Assembly: GCA_964247055.1 (NCBI GenBank)
Contig: OZ176050.1
Span: forward strand, 744,001 to 808,000
DNA: 64,000 nucleotides
From: Paragordius varius
Lineage: Eukaryota; Nematomorpha
Reading direction: 5' to 3'
Shown: piece by piece, positions 1-9,868 of the stretch
Position numbering within the stretch: position 1 is the stretch's first letter
Layout of the letters: the number at the start of each line of letters is the position of its first letter
The notes under the pieces: model-generated
Told to the model about the DNA's origin: nothing
The model's input: only the letters and a program-made list of their open reading frames with translations
Databases searched by the model: none
Position numbers and translations under genes: made by a program

Positions 1-53
1 TCCATCATCACCCCAAATATTTTCGAGATCGGAGTATAAATGTAATTTTTATG

Positions 54-77
54 AATTTTTTAAATATTTAAAAAATT
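54..77. repeat. 24-bp AT palindrome in each monomer (first copy)
   Basis: The left arm AATTTTTTAAAT is the exact reverse complement of the right arm ATTTAAAAAATT, and the two abut, giving a perfect 24-bp palindrome. It recurs in most monomers. Variant copies shorten it, for example GAATTTAAATATT near 36,751, 37,951, 38,983, 40,183, 41,034 and 42,234, or remove the left part, as in GTAATTTTTTTAAATATT near 23,400 and in many units of 24-34 kb. Dyad symmetry of this sort can extrude as a cruciform or favour melting; that is known for such DNA in general and unproven here. Confidence 0.85.
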
Positions 78-105
78 TATTTTATACGATTTTAAAAATA
101 AAAAT

Positions 106-163
106 GGCTACCTAAAATCCAAATTTGATCAGGTGATGTCGCCATAATTTTTTTTGGGTAGCC
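106..163. repeat. Inverted repeat GGCTACC...GGTAGCC in each monomer (first copy)
   Basis: GGCTACCTAAAA at 106-117 can pair over 12 positions with TTTTGGGTAGCC at 152-163: seven Watson-Crick pairs, one T-G wobble, then four A-T pairs. The 34-base interior holds TGATCA (126-131) and the 132-143 dyad, so the stems nest. One copy near 1,480 reads GGCTACCC and would replace the wobble with a C-G pair. Many units break a pair: GCGTAGCC is frequent at 22-36 kb, GGCTTCC occurs near 434 and 6,084, and AAGTAGCC at 26,405. The symmetry is real in the consensus; maintenance by selection is not shown. Confidence 0.8.
132..143. repeat. Small nested dyad GGTGA-TG-TCRCC
   Basis: GGTGA and TCACC (TCGCC in this first copy) are complementary across a 2-base centre. 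The common right-arm versions in the array are TCACC, TCGCC and TCACT; TCATT occurs at about 57,904 and 58,939. All keep pairing if G-T wobble is allowed. Rarer versions break it: GGTGTTGTC (37,341 and four later copies), CTGATGTC (60,141, 61,349, 62,730), TCGCG (from 59.95 kb) and GATGCCACC. The same GGTGATG could instead pair with CATCACC at 179-185 in the next monomer. Confidence 0.65.
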
Positions 164-173
164 CTATGGTAGT

Positions 174-329
174 TCCATCATCACCCCAAATATTTTCGAG
201 ATCGGAGTATAAATGTAATTATGAATTTTTAAATATTTAAAAAATTTATTTTATACGATTTTAAAAATAAAAATGGCTACCTAAAATCCAAATTTGATCA
301 GGTGATGTCACCGGTAGCCCTATGGTAGT
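174..329 (+). repeat. Short 156-bp monomer variant
   Basis: This copy is 17 bp shorter than the usual unit. It lacks bases around the first half of the AT tract (GTAATTATGAATTTTTAAAT instead of the longer form) and lacks the T tract, so CACC runs straight into GGTAGCC. The second deletion recurs at about 5,961, which is one of the markers of the 5,650-bp spaced duplication. Confidence 0.85.
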
Positions 330-1555
330 TCCATCATCACCCCAAATATTTTCGAGATCGGAGTATAAATGTAATTTTTATGAATTTTTTAAATATTTAA
401 AAAATTTATTTTATACGATTTTAAAAATTATAATGGCTTCCTAAAATCCAAATTTGATCAGGTGATGTCACCATAATTTTTTTTGGGTAGCCCTATGGTA
501 GTTCCATCATCACCCCAAATATTTTCGAGATCGGAGTATAAATGTAATTTTTATGAATTTTTTAAATATTTAAAAAATTTATTTTATACGATTATAAAAA
601 TAAAAATGGCTACCTAAAATCCAAATTTGATCATGTGATGTCACCATATTTTTTTTTGTGTAGCCCTATGGTAGTTCCATCATCACCCCAAATATTTTCG
701 AGATCGGAGTATAAACGTAATTTTTATGAATTTTTTAAATATTTAAAAAATTTATTTTATAATATTTTAAAAATAAAAATGGCTACCTAAAATCCAAATT
801 TGATCAGGTGATGTCACCATAATTTTTTTTGGGTAGCCCTATGGTAGTTCCATCATCACCCCAAATATTTTCGAGATCGGAGTATAAATGTAATTTTTAT
901 GAATTTTTTAAATATTTAAAAAATTTATTTTATACGATTTTAAAAATAAAAATGGCTACCTAAAATCCAAATTCGATCAGGTGATGTCGCCATAATTTTT
1001 TTTGGGTAGCCCTATAGTAGTTCCATCATCACCCCAAATATTTTCGAGATCGGAGTATAAATGTAATTTTTATGAATTTTTTAAATATTTAAAAAATTTA
1101 TCTTATACGATTTTAAAAATAAAAATGGCTACCTAAAATCCAAATTTGATCAGGTGATGTCACCATAATTTTTTTTGGGTAGCCCTATGGTACTTCCATC
1201 ATCACCCCAAATATTGTCGAGATCGGAGTATAAATGTAATTTTTTTGAATTTTTTAAATATTTAAAAAATTTATTTTATACGATTTTAAAAATAAAAATG
1301 GCTACCTAAAATCCAAATTTGATAAGGTGATGTCGCCATAATTTTTTTTGGGTAGCCCTATGGTAGTTCCATCATCACCCCAAATATTGTCGAGATCGGA
1401 GTATAAATGTAATTTTTTTGAATTTTTTAAATATTTAAAAAATTTATTTTATACGATTTTAAAAATAAAAATGGCTACCCAAAATCCAAATTTGATCAGG
1501 TGATGTCACCATAATTTTTTTTGGGTAGCCCTATGGTAGTTCCATCATCACCCCA
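230..1555 (+). repeat. Higher-order block, copy 1 of a pair at 5,650 bp
   Basis: This block of about eight monomers recurs 5,650 bp downstream. Shared rare markers are CACCGGTAGCC (301 and 5,951), AAATTATAATGGCTTCC (about 424 and 6,074), TCATGTGATG (631 and 6,281), AATATTTTAA replacing ACGATTTTAA (761 and 6,411), ATTCGATCAG (971 and 6,621) and GATAAGG (1,321 and 6,971). The match stops where this copy enters a type-B unit and the other stays type A. Confidence 0.8.
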
Positions 1556-2110
1556 AATATTTTGGGGATCGGACTATAAATATAATTTTTATGAATTTTT
1601 TAAATATTTAAAAAATTTATTTTATACGATTTTAAGAATAAAAATGGCTACCTAAAATCTAAATTTGATCAGGTGATGTCACCATAATTTTTTTTGGGTA
1701 GCCCTATGGTAGTTTCATCATCACCCCAAATATTTTGGGGATCGGACTATAAATGTAATTTTTATGAATTTTTTAAATATTTAAAAAATTTATTTTATAC
1801 GATTTTAAAAATATAAATGGCTACCTAAAATCCAAATTTGATCAGGTGATGTCACCATAATTTTTTTGAGGTAGCCCTATGGTAGTTCCATCATCACCCC
1901 AAATATTTTCGAGATCGGAGTATAAATGTAATTTTTATGAATTTTTTAAATATTTAAAAAATTTATTTTATACGATTTTAAAAAGAAAAATGGCTACCTA
2001 AAATCCAAATTTGATCAGGTGATGTCGCCATAATTTTTTTTGCGTAGTCCTATGGTAGTTCCATCATCACCCCAAATATTTTGGGGATCGGACTATAAAT
2101 GTAATTTTTA
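1190..2110 (+). repeat. Higher-order block, copy 1 of a pair at 2,231 bp
   Basis: About five monomers recur at a spacing of 2,231 bp. Matched markers are TACTTCC (1,191 and 3,422), GATAAGG (1,321 and 3,552), type B with ATAAATATAA (1,561 and 3,792), TTTAAGAATA (1,631 and 3,862) and AAAAAGAAAAATGG (G at 1,985 and 4,216). The spacing is 13 monomers less 18 bp, mainly because of a 17-bp deletion unit at about 3,010. The match fails after about 2,110, where this copy has an extra AAAAAATTT. Confidence 0.8.
1551..1567. repeat. Type-B monomer inverted repeat (first example)
   Basis: In type-B monomers the segment reads CCCCAAATATTTTGGGG: 7-base arms CCCCAAA and TTTGGGG around a 3-base centre. Type-A copies have TTTTCGAG here and lack the G arm. 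Type B usually also carries C at position 34 (GGACTATAAA instead of GGAGTATAAA), so the changes are linked. Type B is scattered from about 1.55 kb onward and is frequent between 16 and 52 kb. Confidence 0.8.
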
Positions 2111-2221
2111 TGAATATTTAAAAAATTTAAAAAATTTATTTTATACGATTTTAAAAATATAAATGGCTACCTAAAATCCAAATTTGATCAGGTGATGTCA
2201 CCATAATTTTTTTGAGGTAGC

Positions 2222-3390
2222 CCTATGGTAGTTCCATCATCACCCCAAATATTTTCGAGATCGGAGTATAAATGTAATTTTTATGAATTTTTTAAATATT
2301 TAAAAAATTTATTTTATACGATTTTAAAAATAAAAATGGCTACCTAAAATCCTAATTTGATCAGGTGATGTCGCCATAATTTTTTTTGGGTAGCCCTATG
2401 GTAGTTCCATCATCACCCCAAATATTTTTGAGATCGGACTTTAAATGTAATTTTTATGAATTTTTTAAATATTTAAAAAATTTATTTTATACGATTTTAA
2501 AAATAAAAATGGCTACCTAAAATCCAAATTTGATCAGGTGATGCCACCATAATTTTTTTTGGGTAGCCCTATGGTAGTTCCATCATCACCCCAAATATTT
2601 TCGAGATCGGAGTATAAATGTAATTTTTATGAATTTTTTAAATATTTAAAAAATTTATTTTATACGATTTTAAAAATAAAAATGGCTACCTAAAATCCAA
2701 ATTTGATCAGGTGATGTCACCATTATTTTTTTTGGGTAGCCCTATGGTAGTTCCATCATCACCCCAAATATTTTCGAGATCGGAGTATAAATGTAATTTT
2801 TATGAATTTTTTAAATATTTAAAAAATTTATTTTCTACGATATTAAAAATAAAAATGGCTACCTAAAATCCAAATTTGATCAGGTGATGTCACCATAATT
2901 TTTTTTGGGTAGCCCTATGGTAATTCCATCATCACCCCAAATATTGTCGAGATCGGAGTATAAATGTAATTTTTATGAATTTTTTAAATATTTAAAAAAT
3001 TTATTTTATACGGGCTACCTAAAATCCAAATTTGATCAGGTGATGTCACTATAATTTTTTTGGGTAGCCCTATGGTAGTTCCATCATCACCCCAAATATT
3101 GTCGAGATCGGAGTATAAATGTAATTTTTATGAATTTTTTAAATATTTAAAAAATTTATTTTATACGATTTTAAAAATAAAAATGGCTACCTAAAATCCA
3201 AATTTGATCAGGTGATGTCACCATAATTTTTTTTGGGTAGCCCTATGGTAGTTCCATCATCACCCCAAATATTTTCGAGATCGGAGTATAAATGTAATTT
3301 TTATGAATTTTTTAAATATTTAAAAAATTTATTTTATACGATTTTAAAAATAAAAATGGCTACCTAAAATCCAAATTTGATCAGGTGATG
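2222..3390 (+). repeat. Higher-order block, copy 1 of a pair at 2,395 bp
   Basis: About seven monomers recur at 2,395 bp. Markers are a type-D unit TTTTGAGATCGGACTTT (G at 2,430 and 4,825), TTTTCTAC (2,831 and 5,226), TAATTCC (2,921 and 5,316) and the 17-bp deletion ATACGGGCTACC (3,008 and 5,403). The spacing differs by 164 bp from the adjacent 2,231-bp pair, close to one monomer, so the two pairs are separated by an added unit. Confidence 0.8.
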
Positions 3391-3420
3391 TCACCATAAT
3401 TTTTTTTGGGTAGCCCTATG

Positions 3421-4341
3421 GTACTTCCATCATCACCCCAAATATTGTCGAGATCGGAGTATAAATGTAATTTTTTTGAATTTTTTAAATATTTAAAAAA
3501 TTTATTTTATACGATTTTAAAAATAAAAATGGCTACCTAAAATCCAAATTTGATAAGGTGATGTCGCCATAATTTTTTTTGGGTAGCCCTATGGTAGTTC
3601 CATCATCACCCCAAATATTGTCGAGATCGGAGTATAAATGTAATTTTTTTGAATTTTTTAAATATTTAAAAAATTTATTTTATACGATTTTAAAAATAAA
3701 AATGGCTACCTAAAATCCAAATTTGATCAGGTGATGTCACCATAATTTTTTTTGGGTAGCCCTATGGTTGTTCCATCATCACCCCAAATATTTTGGGGAT
3801 CGGACTATAAATATAATTTTTATGAATTTTTTAAATATTTAAAAAATTTATTTTATACGATTTTAAGAATAAAAATGGCTACCTAAAATCTAAATTTGAT
3901 CAGGTGATGTCACCATAATTTTTTTTGGGTAGCCCTATGGTAGTTTCATCATCACCCCAAATATTTTGGGGATCGGACTATAAATGTAATTTTTATGAAT
4001 TTTTTAAATATTTAAAAAATTTATTTTATACGATTTTAAAAATATAAATGGCTACCTAAAATCCAAATTTGATCAGGTGATGTCACCATAATTTTTTTGA
4101 GGTAGCCCTATGGTAGTTCCATCATCACCCCAAATATTTTCGAGATCGGAGTATAAATGTAATTTTTATGTATTTTTTAAATATTTAAAAAATTTATTTT
4201 ATACGATTTTAAAAAGAAAAATGGCTACCTAAAATCCAAATTTGATCAGGTGATGTCGCCATAATTTTTTTTGCGTAGTCCTATGGTAGTTCCATCATCA
4301 CCCCAAATATTTTGGGGATCGGACTATAAATGTAATTTTTA
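3421..4341 (+). repeat. Higher-order block, copy 2 of the 2,231-bp pair
   Basis: Repeats the marker order of about 1,190-2,110: TACTTCC, GATAAGG, type B with ATAAATATAA, TTTAAGAATA, AAAAAGAAAA and GCGTAGTCC. Related but rearranged versions of this series reappear at 8.7-9.3, 10.3-11.2 and 13.7-14.5 kb. Confidence 0.8.
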
Positions 4342-4616
4342 TGAATATTTAAAAAATTTATTTTATACGATTTTAAAAATAAAAATGGCTACCTAAAATC
4401 CAAATTTGATCAGGTGATGTCAGCATAATTTTTTTTGGGTAGCCCTATGGTAGTTCCATCATCACCCCAAATATTGTCGAGATCGGAGTATAAATGTAAT
4501 TTTTATGAATTTTTTAAATATTTAAAAAATTGATTTTATACGATTTTAAAAATAAAAATGGCTACCTAAAATCCAAATTTGATCAGGTGATGTCACTATA
4601 ATTTTTTTTGGGTAGC

Positions 4617-5785
4617 CCTATGGTAGTTCCATCATCACCCCAAATATTTTCGAGATCGGAGTATAAATGTAATTTTTATGAATTTTTTAAATATTTAAAA
4701 AATTTATTTTATACGATTTTAAAAATAAAAATGGCTACCTAAAATCCAAATTTGATCAGGTGATGTCGCCATAATTTTTTTTGGGTAGCCCTATGGTAGT
4801 TCCATCATCACCCCAAATATTTTTGAGATCGGACTTTAAATGTAATTTTTATGAATTTTTTAAATATTTAAAAAATTTATTTTATACGATTTTAAAAATA
4901 AAAATGGCTACCTAAAATCCAAATTTGATCAGGTGATGCCACCATAATTTTTTTTGGGTAGCCCTATGGTAGTTCCATCATCACCCCAAATATTTTCGAG
5001 ATCGGAGTATAAATGTAATTTTTATGAATTTTTTAAATATTTAAAAAATTTATTTTATACGATTTTAAAAATAAAAATGGCTACCTAAAATCCAAATTTG
5101 ATCAGGTGATGTCACCATTATTTTTTTTGGGTAGCCCTATGGTAGTTCCATCATCACCCCAAATATTTTCGAGATCGGAGTATAAATGTAATTTTTATGA
5201 ATTTTTTAAATATTTAAAAAATTTATTTTCTACTATATTAAAAATAAAAATGGCTACCTAAAATCCAAATTTGATCAGGTGATGTCACCATAATTTTTTT
5301 TGGGTAGCCCTATGGTAATTCCATCATCACCCCAAATATTGTCGAGATCGGAGTATAAATGTAATTTTTATGAATTTTTTAAATATTTAAAAAATTTATT
5401 TTATACGGGCTACCTAAAATCCAAATTTGATCAGGTGATGTCACTATAATTTTTTTGGGTAGCCCTATGGTAGTTCCATCATCACCCCAAATATTGTCGA
5501 GATCGGAGTATAAATGTAATTTTTATGAATTTTTTAAATATTTAAAAAATTTATTTTATACGATTTTAAAAATAAAAATGGCTACCTAAAATCCAAATTT
5601 GATCAGGTGATGTCACCATAATTTTTTTTGGGTAGCCCTATGGTAGTTCCATCATCACCCCAAATATTTTCGAGATCGGAGTATAAATGTAATTTTTATG
5701 AATTTTTTAAATATTTAAAAAATTTATTTTATACGATTTTAAAAATAAAAATGGCTACCTAAAATCCAAATTTGATCAGGTGATG
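4617..5785 (+). repeat. Higher-order block, copy 2 of the 2,395-bp pair
   Basis: Second copy of about 2,222-3,390 with the same type-D unit, TTTTCTAC, TAATTCC and the 17-bp deletion. One small difference is TTTTCTACTATATT here against TTTTCTACGATATT in copy 1. A weaker echo of the same series (TAATTCC then ATACGGGCTACC) lies at about 15,290-15,550. Confidence 0.8.
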
Positions 5786-5879
5786 TCACTATAATTTTTT
5801 TGGGTAGCCCTATGGTAGTTCCATCATCACCCCAAATATTGTCGAGATCGGAGTATAAATGTAATTTTTATGAATTTTT

Positions 5880-7205
5880 TAAATATTTAAAAAATTTATT
5901 TTATACGATTTTAAAAATAAAAATGGCTACCTAAAATCCAAATTTGATCAGGTGATGTCACCGGTAGCCCTATGATAGTTCCATCATCACCCCAAATATT
6001 TTCGAGATCGGAGTATAAATGTAATTTTTATGAATTTTTTAAATATTTAAAAAATTTATTTTATACGATTTTAAAAATTATAATGGCTTCCTAAAATCCA
6101 AATTTGATCAGGTGATGTCACCATAATTTTTTTTGGGTAGCCCTATGGTAGTTCCATCATCACCCCAAATATTTTCGAGATCGGAGTATAAATGTAATTT
6201 TTATGAATTTTTTAAATATTTAAAAAATTTATTTTATACGATTATAAAAATAAAAATGGCTACCTAAAATCCAAATTTGATCATGTGATGTCACCATATT
6301 TTTTTTTGTGTAGCCCTATGGTAGTTCCATCATCACCCCAAATATTTTCGAGATCGGAGTATAAATGTAATTTTTATGAATTTTTTAAATATTTAAAAAA
6401 TTTATTTTATAATATTTTAAAAATAAAAATGGCTACCTAAAATCCAAATTTGATCAGGTGATGTCACCATAATTTTTTTTGGGTAGCCCTATGGTAGTTC
6501 CATCATCACCCCAAATATTTTCGAGATCGGAGTATAAATGTAATTTTTATGAATTTTTTAAATATTTAAAAAATTTATTTTATACGATTTTAAAAATAAA
6601 AATGGCTACCTAAAATCCAAATTCGATCAGGTGATGTCGCCATAATTTTTTTTGGGTAGCCCTATAGTAGTTCCATCATCACCCCAAATATTTTCGAGAT
6701 CGGAGTATAAATGTAATTTTTATGAATTTTTTAAATATTTAAAAAATTTAATTTATACGATTTTAAAAATAAAAATGGCTACCTAAAATCCAAATTTGAT
6801 CAGGTGATGTCACCATAATTTTTTTTGGGTAGCCCTATGGTAGTTCCATCATCACCCCAAATATTGTCGAGATCGGAGTATAAATGTAATTTTTTTGAAT
6901 TTTTTAAATATTTAAAAAATTTATTTTATACGATTTTAAAAATAAAAATGGCTACCTAAAATCCAAATTTGATAAGGTGATGTCGCCATAATTTTTTTTG
7001 GGTAGCCCTATGGTAGTTCCATCATCACCCCAAATATTGTCGAGATCGGAGTATAAATGTAATTTTTTTGAATTTTTTAAATATTTAAAAAATTTATTTT
7101 ATACGATTTTAAAAATAAAAATGGCTACCTAAAATCCAAATTTGATCAGGTGATGTCACCATAATTTTTTTTGGGTAGCCCTATGGTAGTTCCATCATCA
7201 CCCCA
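5880..7205 (+). repeat. Higher-order block, copy 2 of the 5,650-bp pair
   Basis: Second copy of the block at about 230-1,555, in the same order and with the same rare variants. A few differences are visible, such as TATGATAGTT instead of TATGGTAGTT next to the CACCGGTAGCC junction. Part of this copy was amplified again as the following 1,038-bp repeat. Confidence 0.8.
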
Positions 7206-7657
7206 AATATTTTCGAGATCGGAGTATAAATGTAATTTTTATGAATTTTTTAAATATTTAAAAAATTTATTTTATAATATTTTAAAAATAAAAATGGCTA
7301 CCTAAAATCCAAATTTGATCAGGTGATGTCACCATAATTTTTTTTGGGTAGCCCTATGGTAGTTCCATCATCACCCCAAATATTTTCGAGATCGGAGTAT
7401 AAATGTAATTTTTATGAATTTTTTAAATATTTAAAAAATTTATTTTATACGATTTTAAAAATAAAAATGGCTACCTAAAATCCAAATTCGATCAGGTGAT
7501 GTCGCCATAATTTTTTTTGGGTAGCCCTATAGTAGTTCCATCATCACCCCAAATATTTTCGAGATCGGAGTATAAATGTAATTTTTATGAATTTTTTAAA
7601 TATTTAAAAAATTTATTTTATACGATTTTAAAAATAAAAATGGCTACCTAAAATCCA
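6420..7657 (+). repeat. 6-mer higher-order repeat, period 1,038 bp, copy 1
   Basis: The block recurs at exactly 1,038 bp, six full 173-bp units. Matches: ATTCGATCAG (6,621 and 7,659; 7,486 and 8,524), GATAAGG (6,971 and 8,009), AATATTTTAA (7,276 and 8,314). An internal five-monomer spacing of 865 bp is also present (6,411 to 7,276; 6,621 to 7,486). Block length slightly exceeds the spacing, as expected for a contiguous tandem duplication. Confidence 0.78.
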
Positions 7658-8695
7658 AATTCGATCAGGTGATGTCGCCATAATTTTTTTTGGGTAGCCC
7701 TATAGTAGTTCCATCATCACCCCAAATATTTTCGAGATCGGAGTATAAATGTAATTTTTATGAATTTTTTAAATATTTAAAAAATTTAATTTATACGATT
7801 TTAAAAATAAAAATGGCTACCTAAAATCCAAATTTGATCAGGTGATGTCACCATAATTTTTTTTGGGTAGCCCTATGGTAGTTCCATCATCACCCCAAAT
7901 ATTGTCGAGATCGGAGTATAAATGTAATTTTTTTGAATTTTTTAAATATTTAAAAAATTTATTTTATACGATTTTAAAAATAAAAATGGCTACCTAAAAT
8001 CCAAATTTGATAAGGTGATGTCGCCATAATTTTTTTTGGGTAGCCCTATGGTAGTTCCATCATCACCCCAAATATTGTCGAGATCGGAGTATAAATGTAA
8101 TTTTTTTGAATTTTTTAAATATTTAAAAAATTTATTTTATACGATTTTAAAAATAAAAATGGCTACCTAAAATCCAAATTTGATCAGGTGATGTCACCAT
8201 AATTTTTTTTGGGTAGCCCTATGGTAGTTCCATCATCACCCCAAATATTTTCGAGATCGGAGTATAAATGTAATTTTTATGAATTTTTTAAATATTTAAA
8301 AAATTTATTTTATAATATTTTAAAAATAAAAATGGCTACCTAAAATCCAAATTTGATCAGGTGATGTCACCATAATTTTTTTTGGGTAGCCCTATGGTAG
8401 TTCCATCATCACCCCAAATATTTTCGAGATCGGAGTATAAATGTAATTTTTATGAATTTTTTAAATATTTAAAAAATTTATTTTATACGATTTTAAAAAT
8501 AAAAATGGCTACCTAAAATCCAAATTCGATCAGGTGATGTCGCCATAATTTTTTTTGGGTAGCCCTATAGTAGTTCCATCATCACCCCAAATATTTTCGA
8601 GATCGGAGTATAAATGTAATTTTTATGAATTTTTTAAATATTTAAAAAATTTATTTTATACGATTTTAAAAATAAAAATGGCTACCTAAAATCCA
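7458..8695 (+). repeat. 6-mer higher-order repeat, period 1,038 bp, copy 2
   Basis: Second copy of the 1,038-bp repeat; it overlaps the end of copy 1 by about one monomer, as tandem copies do. It carries AATTTATACG (an A for T change in TTTATTTTATACG) near 7,785, as copy 1 does near 6,745. Confidence 0.78.
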
Positions 8696-9362
8696 AATTT
8701 GATCAGGTGATGTCACCATAATTTTTTTTGGGTAGCCCTATGGTACTTCCATCATCACCCCAAATATTGTCGAGATCGGAGTATAAATGTAATTTTTTTG
8801 AATTTTTTAAATATTTAAAAAATTTATTTTATACGATTTTAAAAATAAAAATGGCTACCTAAAATCCAAATTTGATAAGGTGATGTCGCCATAATTTTTT
8901 TTGGGTAGCCCTATGGTAGTTCCATCATCACCCCAAATATTGTCGAGATCGGAGTATAAATGTAATTTTTTTGAATTTTTTAAATATTTAAAAAATTTAT
9001 TTTATACGATTTTAAAAATAAAAATGGCTACCTAAAATCCAAATTTGATCAGGTGATGTCACCATAATTTTTTTTGGGTAGCCCTATGGTAGTTCCATCA
9101 TCACCCCAAATATTTTGGGGATCGGACTATAAATATAATTTTTATGAATTTTTTAAATATTTAAAAAATTTATTTTATACGATTTTAAGAATAAAAATGG
9201 CTACCTAAAATCTAAATTTGATCAGGTGATGTCACCATAATTTTTTTTGGGTAGCCCTATGGTAGTTTCATCATCACCCCAAATATTTTGGGGATCGGAC
9301 TATAAATGTAATTTTTATGAATTTTTTAAATATTTAAAAAATTTATTTTATACGATTTTAAA
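8200..9362 (+). repeat. Block of about 7 monomers, copy 1 of a pair at 1,557 bp
   Basis: Recurs 1,557 bp downstream, exactly nine monomers. Markers: AATATTTTAA (8,314 and 9,871), ATTCGATCAG (8,524 and 10,081), TACTTCC (8,744 and 10,301), GATAAGG (8,874 and 10,431), TTTAAGAATA (9,184 and 10,741). Copy 2 has its own changes, including GGCTGCC near 10,413 and GGGTACC near 10,583. Confidence 0.75.
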
Positions 9363-9868
9363 AATAAAAATGGCTACCTAAAATCCAAATTTGATCATGT
9401 GATGTCACCATATTTTTTTTTGTGTAGCCCTATGGTAGTTCCATCATCACCCCAAATATTTTCGAGATCGGAGTATAAATGTAATTTTTATGAATTTTTT
9501 AAATATTTAAAAAATTTATTTTATAATATTTTAAAAATAAAAATGGCTACCTAAAATCCAAATTTGATCAGGTGATGTCACCATAATTTTTTTTGGGTAG
9601 CCCTATGGTAGTTCCATCATCACCCCAAATATTTTCGAGATCGGAGTATAAATGTAATTTTTATGAATTTTTTAAATATTTAAAAAATTTATTTTATACG
9701 ATTTTAAAAATAAAAATGGCTACCTAAAATCCAAATTCGATCAGGTGATGTCGCCATAATTTTTTTTGGGTAGCCCTATAGTAGTTCCATCATCACCCCA
9801 AATATTTTCGAGATCGGAGTATAAATGTAATTTTTATGAATTTTTTAAATATTTAAAAAATTTATTTT
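9140..9868 (+). repeat. Block of about 4 monomers, copy 1 of a pair at 3,787 bp
   Basis: TTTAAGAATA (9,184 and 12,971), GATCATGTG (9,393 and 13,180), AATATTTTAA (9,525 and 13,312) and ATTCGATCAG (9,735 and 13,522) all recur at the same 3,787-bp spacing. The combination of TTTAAGAATA and GATCATGTG in adjacent units is not in the first 8 kb, where they belong to different series, so both copies share one recombination junction. Confidence 0.75.

Larger units (their letters stand above)
1..173 (+). repeat. Reference satellite monomer (173 bp)
   Basis: Used here to number positions inside the unit. Base count gives 23 C and 23 G in 173, about 27% GC. In order: 1-14 TCCATCATCACCCC, 22-35 the class-diagnostic segment (type A here), 35-40 TATAAA, 54-77 AT palindrome, 84-90 ATACGAT, 105-112 TGGCTACC, 126-131 TGATCA, 132-143 small dyad, 157-163 GGTAGCC, 168-172 GGTAG. 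There are four CpGs, at 24, 30, 87 and 140; the last is lost in the more common TCACC version. The length is not a multiple of 3 and stops occur in every frame, so reading frames shift and close from copy to copy. The choice of position 1 is arbitrary. Confidence 0.95.

Noticed and set aside
22-38. Possible CENP-B box at TTCGAGATCGGAG
   Set aside because: The CENP-B box core needs TTCG, four bases, A, two bases, CGGG. Here the base after TTCGAGAT is C and no CGGG follows, so only TTCG matches.
35-40. TATAAA as a promoter and AATAAA near position 97 as a polyadenylation signal
   Set aside because: Both are expected by chance in DNA that is 73% A+T and occur in nearly every monomer; nothing else supports a transcription unit.
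106-163. Terminal inverted repeats of a small DNA transposon (GGCTACC...GGTAGCC)
   Set aside because: The arms lie inside every tandem monomer at a fixed place, with no target-site duplication and no copy lacking the insert, so there is no evidence of transposition.
3000-3060. Insertion or foreign sequence at ATACGGGCTACC units
   Set aside because: Aligning with the consensus shows a 17-bp deletion of the ATTTTAAAAATAAAAAT segment, not added sequence.
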